In this document: piece after piece, positions 58,448 to 64,000 of the stretch
How positions within the stretch are numbered: the stretch's first letter is position 1
How the letters are laid out: each line of letters starts with the position of its first letter
Source: Streptomyces lincolnensis
GTDB taxonomy: Bacteria > Actinomycetota > Actinomycetes > Streptomycetales > Streptomycetaceae
Direction: 5' to 3'
DNA: 64,000 nucleotides
Assembly (NCBI RefSeq): GCF_001685355.1
Contig: NZ_CP016438.1
Span: 4,960,001 to 5,024,000, forward strand
Made by a program: the position numbers and the translations under genes
Notes under the pieces: model-generated
The model's database searches: none
What the model saw: the letters and a program-made list of their open reading frames with translations, nothing else
Told to the model about the DNA's origin: nothing

Positions 58448-58463
58448 TGTTTCACGTGAAACA
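58448..58463. promoter_or_regulatory. parS: perfect parS site
   Basis: TGTTTCACGTGAAACA, identical to the 16-bp consensus ParB-binding palindrome. It lies in the 53-bp gap between the hypothetical gene and the oxidoreductase gene, and covers the region where the -35 of the latter should be. Confidence 0.92.
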
Positions 58464-58476
58464 CCTCCGGAACGCA

Positions 58477-58482
58477 TACGCT
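58477..58482 (+). promoter_or_regulatory. leaderless-type -10 of the oxidoreductase gene
   Basis: TACGCT, then 7 nt, then the ATG at 58490. The -35 position falls inside parS. Confidence 0.4.
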
Positions 58483-58489
58483 CGGTGCC

Positions 58490-59392
58490 ATGAGTCTGCG
58501 TCTGAGCACCGTGATCCTCCCGTACCGCCGCTGGCACGAGGGGAGTCGCGAGGCATGGCAACGCGCGGAGCAGCTCGGCTTCCACACCGCCTACACCTAC
58601 GACCACCTGTCCTGGCGCAGCTTTCGGGACGGACCGTGGTTCGGAGCCGTCCCCACACTGACCGCGGCCGCCGGAGTCACCGACCACCTGCGCCTGGGCA
58701 CCCTGGTCACCTCGCCGAACTTCCGGCACCCGGTGACCCTCGCCAAGGAACTGATCTCCCTCGACGACATCTCCGGCGGCCGGGTCACCCTGGGCATCGG
58801 CGCGGGCGGCACCGGCTTCGACGCCACCGCGCTCGGGCAGGAGCCATGGACCCCGCGGGAGCGGGCCGACCGGTTCGGGGAGTTCGTGCCGCTGCTCGAC
58901 CGTCTGCTGACCGAGGACTCCGTGTCGTACGAGGGCGACTTCTACTCGGCGCACGAGGCCCGCAACATCCCCGGGTGTGTGCAGCGGCCCCGGCTGCCCT
59001 TCGCCATCGCGGCGACCGGTCCGCGCGGGCTCGGGCTCGCCGCGCGGTACGGACAGGCGTGGGTGACCACCGGCGACCCACGGCTGTACGAGAACGGCAC
59101 ACCTGACCAGTCGGTTCAAGCCATTCGCGGGCAGCACGAGAAGCTGGCCGACGCGTGCGCCGCGCTGGGGCGGGACGTCAGCGGCATGGACCGGATCCTG
59201 CTCACCGGGTTCACGCCCGACCGCCGCCGTCCACTCGGGTCCCTCGACGCGTTCGTGGACTTCGCGGGCAGGCACCGGGAGATCGGCTTCACGGAGATCG
59301 TGATCCACTGGCCCGTTCCGGACTCGGACTTCGCCGCCGACGAGAAGATCTTCGAGCAGATCGCCATGGAAGCACCGGCTCAACTGCGCTGA
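58490..59392 (+). CDS. LLM-class F420-dependent oxidoreductase
   Basis: A 300-residue luciferase-like monooxygenase-fold protein of the F420 type. Landmarks: [20 protein letters not shown] (about 25-44), [20 protein letters not shown] (about 62-81), [17 protein letters not shown] (about 96-112), and [22 protein letters not shown] (about 167-188, quoted in part as [11 protein letters not shown]). F420-dependent members move hydride between F420 and diverse substrates. Substrate unknown. A HAD phosphatase gene follows on the same strand. Confidence 0.88.
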   Translation: MSLRLSTVILPYRRWHEGSREAWQRAEQLGFHTAYTYDHLSWRSFRDGPWFGAVPTLTAAAGVTDHLRLGTLVTSPNFRHPVTLAKELISLDDISGGRVTLGIGAGGTGFDATALGQEPWTPRERADRFGEFVPLLDRLLTEDSVSYEGDFYSAHEARNIPGCVQRPRLPFAIAATGPRGLGLAARYGQAWVTTGDPRLYENGTPDQSVQAIRGQHEKLADACAALGRDVSGMDRILLTGFTPDRRRPLGSLDAFVDFAGRHREIGFTEIVIHWPVPDSDFAADEKIFEQIAMEAPAQLR

Positions 59393-59484
59393 CAGCGCCG
59401 ACGAACGCGCAGGTGGGGGCGGTATCTCCTCAGATGTGCGGACGCCCGCACGGCCGTGCGGGCCATCTGAAGGACAATGGGCGG

Positions 59485-60354
59485 GTGACCTCAGCGACTC
59501 GACAGCCCGAGACCCCGGCCGCCACCGTCCCGCCGCGACTGATAGCCACCGACCTGGACGGCACCCTCCTGCGCGACGACAAATCGGTCTCCCCGCGCAC
59601 GGTCGCGGCCCTCGCCGCCGCCGAGGAGGCGGGCATCGAGGTCTTCTTCGTCACCGGGCGTCCGGCACGCTGGATGGACGTCGTCAGCGACCACGTCCAC
59701 GGCCACGGCCTGGCCATCTGCGGCAACGGCGCCGCGGTCGTCGACCTGCACGGCGGGCCCGGTGCCCACCGCTTCGTGAAGGTGCGGGAACTGGAGCGGG
59801 AGAACGCCCTCGACGCCGTACGGCTGCTGCGCGAGGCCGCGCCGGGCACGGTCTACGCCGTCGAGCAGACCTTCGGCTTCCACCAGGAGCCCGCCTATCC
59901 GAAGCTGCACATGGAGATCCCCGACGAGCTCCAGCCCGCCGAGGACCTGTTGGCGCCGGACGGTCCCGGGGCCGCAGAGCCGGTCCTCAAGATCCTCGCC
60001 TACCACCCCACGCTCGACCCGGACGCCTTCCTCACCCTCGCCCGGCTGGCCATCGGCGAGCGTGCCAACGTGACCCGTTCCAGCCCCAGCGCCCTGCTGG
60101 AGATCAGCGGACCCGGCGTCTCCAAGGCCAGCACGCTCGCGCTGTGCTGCGCCGAACGCGGTATCTCGCACGAGGAGGTCGTCGCCTTCGGTGACATGCC
60201 CAACGACGTCGAGATGCTCACCTGGGCCGGCCGGTCGTACGCGATGGGCAACGCGCACCCGGATGTGATCGCCGCCGCGTCGGGCCGGACGGTCGCCAAC
60301 AACGAGGACGGGGTCGCGGTCGTGATCGAGCGGCTCGTGGCCGAGCGCGGATAG
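59485..60354 (+). CDS. HAD-IIB (Cof-type) phosphatase
   Basis: A 289-residue HAD hydrolase. Motif [15 protein letters not shown] (about 17-30), motif [12 protein letters not shown] (about 57), Lys in [12 protein letters not shown] (about 211) and motif [18 protein letters not shown] (about 232-247), followed by [11 protein letters not shown]. It is a paralogue of the HAD protein at 46551-47372, with about 40% identity by eye. GTG start with AAGGA 10 bases before. Substrate unknown. The M23 gene converges on it with 13 bp between the stops. Confidence 0.88.
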   Translation: MTSATRQPETPAATVPPRLIATDLDGTLLRDDKSVSPRTVAALAAAEEAGIEVFFVTGRPARWMDVVSDHVHGHGLAICGNGAAVVDLHGGPGAHRFVKVRELERENALDAVRLLREAAPGTVYAVEQTFGFHQEPAYPKLHMEIPDELQPAEDLLAPDGPGAAEPVLKILAYHPTLDPDAFLTLARLAIGERANVTRSSPSALLEISGPGVSKASTLALCCAERGISHEEVVAFGDMPNDVEMLTWAGRSYAMGNAHPDVIAAASGRTVANNEDGVAVVIERLVAERG

Positions 60355-60367
60355 CGGCGCCGGCGAC

Positions 60368-61444
60368 TCACCCCAGTACCACTCCCCGAGCCGACAGCCA
60401 CGGCACCGGGTCCACGCCCGAACCCATCTCCGGGGTGACCCGCACCTCGAAGTGCAGGTGCGGGCCCGTGGAGTTGCCGGTCGTGCCCGACTGTCCGATC
60501 CACTGCCCGGGCGTGACCCGGTCGCCCTGGTCGACGGTGACGGCGGCGAGATGGGCGTACTGCGTGTAATAGCCGCCCGCGTGCTCGACGACGATCTCGA
60601 TGCCGAAAGCGCCCCCGCACGACACCTTCACCACACGGCCCGTGCCGACCGCGCGCACCGGCGTGCCGATCGGCACCGCGAAGTCCTGCCCGGTGTGCCG
60701 GTTCGCCCACCGGGCGCCGCCGCTGCCGAAGCCGGAGGACAGCGCGTACGTCTCCACCGGGGCGAGCCACGCGCTCGTCACAGCCGACCGCGGCTGGTTC
60801 AGGCGGACGGCACCACGGCAGGCACCGGCCGCGACCGAGGCGTCGGCCTGCCCCTGCAACTGCCACCGCGCCTGTTCGAGCTTCGACTCGATGTCTCGCT
60901 TGAGATCCGCCAGTTCGGTGTTCCGCTTCTCCAGCTCCTGCCAGGCGGCAGCCGCCTTCGCCTCGTCCGCGGCCAGGCGGGACTCGGCGCGGCGGCTCTT
61001 GTCGATCGAGTTGTTGACGGCGAGCTGCGTCTGGGAGAACACGTGCTGACCCCGCATCAGCTCGTCCGGGCTGCCCGCGAGGATGATCTGCGCGGTCAGC
61101 GGCAGACCGCCACCGCTGCGGTACTGGGCCCGCGCGATCCGGCCCAGGTCCTCGTGCAGGACGGCGATCTCCCGCCGCTCGCGGTCGAGCAGCGCCTCGG
61201 CTCTCAGGGCCTGTGCCCGCTGCGCCTCGGCCTCGGTCCGCCCCTGCTCGTACTGTCGCGTCGCCACGGCCGCGTCCTCGTACAGCCGGGCCACCTGCGC
61301 GCTGACCCCCACATCGGTTGCTCCGTGGCTGCCTGCGCCGTCGTTGTCGGCGGCATCGGTGGTGTCGGTGGGCCGGGCCGCGAGCACGGCGAACGCGCAC
61401 AGCAGCGCCGGAACGAGCAGCGGGTGACGGCGAGGTGAGCGCAT
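60368..61444 (-). CDS. secreted M23 (LytM) metallopeptidase
   Basis: A 358-residue cell-wall hydrolase. The signal peptide LLVPALLCAFAVLAARP is followed by a coiled-coil region (about 45-210, QVARLYEDAAVATRQYEQ and KLEQARWQLQGQ) and a LytM domain (about 235-350). Zinc ligands are seen in NRHTGQDFAVP (H and D) and GPHLHFEVRV (two His). The coiled coil is like NlpD/EnvC proteins that activate or position hydrolases. It probably cuts peptidoglycan cross-bridges. No terminator is visible between it and the HAD gene. Confidence 0.9.
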   Translation of the reverse strand: MRSPRRHPLLVPALLCAFAVLAARPTDTTDAADNDGAGSHGATDVGVSAQVARLYEDAAVATRQYEQGRTEAEAQRAQALRAEALLDRERREIAVLHEDLGRIARAQYRSGGGLPLTAQIILAGSPDELMRGQHVFSQTQLAVNNSIDKSRRAESRLAADEAKAAAAWQELEKRNTELADLKRDIESKLEQARWQLQGQADASVAAGACRGAVRLNQPRSAVTSAWLAPVETYALSSGFGSGGARWANRHTGQDFAVPIGTPVRAVGTGRVVKVSCGGAFGIEIVVEHAGGYYTQYAHLAAVTVDQGDRVTPGQWIGQSGTTGNSTGPHLHFEVRVTPEMGSGVDPVPWLSARGVVLG

Positions 61445-61559
61445 GTCAGCGATCGTGACCCGGGCAAGGGGGCGCGGTCCTGTTCAAGTCGTACGGGTGG
61501 GGGACCGGTTGCGGCAGATGGGTCAGTGAGGCCATGCCGCGGAGTGAGCCGGTGCGGGG

Positions 61560-63251
61560 TCAGTGCGGTGCCTGCCACACCACCGTCGTACCGCCGCCGT
61601 CCTTCCCGATGCCGGGGCCGTGGCGGCTGTCTCCGCCGAGGGACTCCGCGCGCCGCCGGAGGTTCCGCAGTCCGCTGCGCCGGCCGCCCTCGGGGATGCC
61701 GACACCGTCGTCCGCGACGGTCAGCCGCACTCCGGGCCGTCCGTCCGGCAGCGTCACGGTCGCATCCACGACGACGTCGATCCGCAGGGCCCCGGCGTGC
61801 CGGAAGGCGTTGGAGAGCGCCTCGCGCAGGGCAGCGATGAGGTTCTTGCCGGTGGCGTCTCCGACGACGCTGTCGACCGGGCCGACGAAGCGGTACGAGG
61901 GCGTGAAGCCGAGCGGCACGGCGGCCGTGGTGATCTCGCGCAGCACGCGCGTGCGCAGTCCCGCCGGGGTCTCGGAGGGCTCCTGCTGGAGCGCGAAGAT
62001 CGCGGTGCGGATCTCCTGGATGGTGACGTCCAGTGCGTCGACGGCCTTGGCCACACCGTCGCGCACCTCGGGCACGAGCGACCGGCGCTGTGCGCTCTCC
62101 AGCATCATCCCGGTGCTGAACAGCCGTTGGATGACGAGGTCGTGCAGGTCGCGGGCGATACGGTCGCGGTCCTCGAACACCGCCAGCCGCTCGCGGTCGC
62201 GCTGTGCCTCGGCCATCTTCAGCGCGAGCGCGGCCTGCGAGGCGAACTGGACCGCAAGGGCCCGCTCCGCCTCCGTGAACGGCCGCTCCCCGCGTGCGCG
62301 GGGCGTGACGAGACCGCCCAGGACCCGGCCGTCGCTCTGCAGGGGCAGCATCATGATCGGGCCGTAGTGTCCCGCGGGACCGGTGGCCAGGCGCGGGTCG
62401 GCGGCCGCGTCCTCGACGAACACGGCCCGACCGTCCAGGAGTTCGGCGACGATCTCGTTCTCGGGGCCGATCACCCTGCCGAGCGCGTTCGAGGGCCGGT
62501 CCGCGGACACGGCGACGATCTCCAGACCGCCCTCGTCGGCGGGCAGCAGCACGATCCCGGCGGCAGAACCGGACAGCCGGCGCGTCTGCTCGGCCACCAC
62601 CTGGAGGGCGTCGTCGGCGTCGCCGCCGGACAACAGGGCGGTCGTGACGGCCACCGACCCGTCGATCCAGCGTTCGCGCTGCTGGGCCGCCTCGTACAGC
62701 CGGGCGTTTCCGATGGCGATACCGGCTTCCGTGGCCAGCACCCGCACCATGTCGAGGTCCTCGTCGTCGAAGGACGCGCCACCGCGCTTCTCCGTCAGGT
62801 ACAGGTTCCCGAAGATCTCGCCTTGGACGCGGATGGGAACGCCGAGGAAGCCGCGCATCGGCGGATGGTGCTCGGGGAAACCGCACACGCGCGGGTCCTC
62901 GCCGAGGTCCGCGAGCCGGACCGGCTCCGGGTCACGGATCAGCGCCCCCAGCAGACCCTTGCGTCCGTCGGGCAGCCGTCCGATCCGCCGCGCGGTCGCC
63001 GTGCCGACCCCGCGGAAGACGAAGTCGTCGAGACCGTCCCCGTCCTCGGCGACCACACCGAGGGCCGCGTAGCGGGCACCGGTCAGGGCCGCGGCCGTCT
63101 CACAGATGCGTTCCAGCGTGGAGTGCAGCTCCAGACCGCTGCCGACGGACCGCATCGCCTCCAGCAGCCGTGGCACCCGCGCCGCCGGCCGGGCCGGCAG
63201 GTCCAGGGCAGGGGAGGGCGAGGGGACTCCGGAGGACGGGGCGGCAGACAT
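61560..63251 (-). CDS. GAF-domain sensor histidine kinase (DevS-like)
   Basis: A 563-residue kinase. Two GAF domains (about 30-185 and 205-345), then a HisKA_3 dimerisation domain with phospho-His in DRDRIARDLHDLVIQRL (about 367-383), and HATPase (about 455-560) with N-box ALREALSNAFRHAG, G1 TVADDGVGIPEGG and G2 SGLRNLRRRAESLGG. GAF-1 has a candidate haem-binding His in FPEHHPPMRG. DevS/DosS-type kinases sense O2/NO/redox through haem. The response regulator is not within the window. It lies next to the cydCD-type exporter, which is consistent with respiratory redox sensing. Confidence 0.88.
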   Translation of the reverse strand: MSAAPSSGVPSPSPALDLPARPAARVPRLLEAMRSVGSGLELHSTLERICETAAALTGARYAALGVVAEDGDGLDDFVFRGVGTATARRIGRLPDGRKGLLGALIRDPEPVRLADLGEDPRVCGFPEHHPPMRGFLGVPIRVQGEIFGNLYLTEKRGGASFDDEDLDMVRVLATEAGIAIGNARLYEAAQQRERWIDGSVAVTTALLSGGDADDALQVVAEQTRRLSGSAAGIVLLPADEGGLEIVAVSADRPSNALGRVIGPENEIVAELLDGRAVFVEDAAADPRLATGPAGHYGPIMMLPLQSDGRVLGGLVTPRARGERPFTEAERALAVQFASQAALALKMAEAQRDRERLAVFEDRDRIARDLHDLVIQRLFSTGMMLESAQRRSLVPEVRDGVAKAVDALDVTIQEIRTAIFALQQEPSETPAGLRTRVLREITTAAVPLGFTPSYRFVGPVDSVVGDATGKNLIAALREALSNAFRHAGALRIDVVVDATVTLPDGRPGVRLTVADDGVGIPEGGRRSGLRNLRRRAESLGGDSRHGPGIGKDGGGTTVVWQAPH

Positions 63252-63360
63252 GCACCGAGCCTAATTAGTCCCCTTTGGTACGGAAAGTCGAGCCGGACGG
63301 GCGGCACATCGCGCACGGGGACGCGTGCTCACTGGGGTGAGCGCCCACCGGAGTACGTAC

Positions 63361-63411
63361 TCGCCGGGATGCGCACTCATCGGGGCGCGTGCTCGCCGGG
63401 ATGCGCACTCA
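63361..63411. repeat. tandem repeat at the end of the exporter gene
   Basis: A 19-bp segment TCGCCGGGATGCGCACTCA occurs at 63361-63379 and 63393-63411 (period 32). The second copy includes the stop codon of the exporter gene. Related but less exact units lie just upstream at about 63328. Confidence 0.7.
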
Positions 63412-64000
63412 CCGCACCCCGACCAGCAGATCCGCCGCCTCCTCCCGCTCCGCCATCCCCCGCAACGGCCCTTCCACAGCCGCCAGCTCGGCATACGTCC
63501 CGCGCTGCACCACCCGTCCCCGGTCCAGCACGATCACCTCGTCCACCGCCGCCAGGCCGGCCAGCCGGTGGGTGATGAGCAGGGTCGTACGGCCCTCGGT
63601 GGCGGCCAGCAGATCGGCGGTCAGCGCGTCGGCCGTCGGCAGGTCCAGGTGCTCGGCGGGCTCGTCGAGCACGAGGACGGGGAAGTCGGCCAGCAACGCC
63701 CGGGCCAGCGCCAGCCGCTGCCGCTGTCCCCCCGACAAGCGTGCTCCGTGCTCGCCGACGAGCGTGTCCAGGCCGTCGGGCAGACCCTCGGCCCAGTCCA
63801 GCAGCCGGGCCCGTGCGAGCGCGTCACACAGCTCGTCCTCGGTCGCGTCCTTCCGGGCGAGCAGCAGGTTCTCGCGCACCGAGCTGTCGAAGAGGTGCGC
63901 GTCCTGCGCACACAGCCCGACGAGCCGTCGTACGTCGTCGCCGTCCAGCGCGTTCGCGTCCACACCGCCCAGCGTGTACGAGCCGGAGTCCGCGTCCAGG
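63409..64000 (-). CDS. CydC/CydD-type thiol-reductant ABC exporter, C-terminal part
   Basis: The last 196 residues of a minus-strand gene whose start is outside the window. Only the nucleotide-binding domain is present: Q-loop LVGLCAQDAHLFDSSVREN, signature LSGGQRQRLALARAL (about 20 residues before Walker B), Walker B LVLDEPAEHLD, and switch His TLLITHRL. The Walker A lies beyond the right edge. The position beside a redox-type kinase and the QDAHLF motif fit the CydC/CydCD group that exports cysteine and glutathione-like thiols for assembly of bd oxidase. Exact class is not certain from the fragment. Confidence 0.75.
   Translation of the reverse strand, partial: LDADSGSYTLGGVDANALDGDDVRRLVGLCAQDAHLFDSSVRENLLLARKDATEDELCDALARARLLDWAEGLPDGLDTLVGEHGARLSGGQRQRLALARALLADFPVLVLDEPAEHLDLPTADALTADLLAATEGRTTLLITHRLAGLAAVDEVIVLDRGRVVQRGTYAELAAVEGPLRGMAEREEAADLLVGVR

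Overview
The window is a high-GC actinobacterial chromosome segment, almost certainly Streptomyces. Coding GC is above 70% with strong third-position bias, GTG starts and 4-nt GTGA gene overlaps are common, and the gene content is typical of the genus: a subtilisin inhibitor, SpoIIE/HATPase regulators, the sco/PCuAC/dtpA copper set, and DUF5926. From memory, the gene order resembles the S. coelicolor SCO40xx to SCO39xx interval read backwards, close to oriC. Perfect DnaA boxes and a perfect parS site agree with that. I could not run any alignment. No prophage, insertion sequence, CRISPR array or integrated element is visible.

Layout. 1-6750: DUF2797, HGxxPAAW, MarR, GtrA and secreted proteins, an aminoglycoside-phosphotransferase-like protein, a VOC protein, tRNA-Arg(ACG), tRNA-Ser(GCT) and an SSI-type protease inhibitor. 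7053-13806: a 1606-residue PAS/degenerate-kinase/receiver protein, then a TetR repressor divergent from its probable MFS target with twin operators. 13945-20547: acyl-CoA ligase, Cu/Zn SOD-like protein, an ECF sigma factor, a three-gene module of thiolase-like aldolase, MaoC and MaoC-OB fold (like the mycobacterial Ltp2/ChsH1/ChsH2 set), and a small N/Q-rich secreted protein. 20906-29352: two primase-polymerase-like proteins, DinB, tRNA-Ser(TGA), an HtrA protease, a glycerophosphodiesterase, an RsbW-like ATPase and DUF5926. 29845-37048: a SpoIIE-type phosphatase lacking a metal ligand, aminopeptidase P, a MocR regulator with an adjacent MFS transporter, an orphan CitG-like protein and a second RsbW-like ATPase.

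37279-43510 is the copper block: a membrane protein, YcnI, Sco, PCu(A)C, CopC/CopD and the Tat-exported Dyp peroxidase, which together should handle extracytoplasmic copper and haem-peroxidase-linked oxidase maturation. pheA and serS follow, separated by a 624-bp spacer rich in DnaA boxes; serS overlaps a HAD phosphatase. A 1.3-kb non-coding region then holds diverged tandem repeats and a tRNA-Ser-like gene with an abnormal anticodon loop. 49053-52611 is an operon of two ABC exporters. 52830-57293 is a tightly coupled operon of M24 protein, hydrolase-SDR fusion, PF10118-type hydrolase and MerR regulator. 57416-64000 carries kptA, a hypothetical gene, parS with an F420-type oxidoreductase, a HAD phosphatase, an M23 peptidase, a GAF histidine kinase and the truncated end of a cydCD-type exporter.

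The most unusual items are the tRNA-like gene (48336-48439), the four DnaA-box groups, the two parS-like sites, the steroid-type aldolase/hydratase module, the MerR-terminated operon and the giant degenerate sensor.
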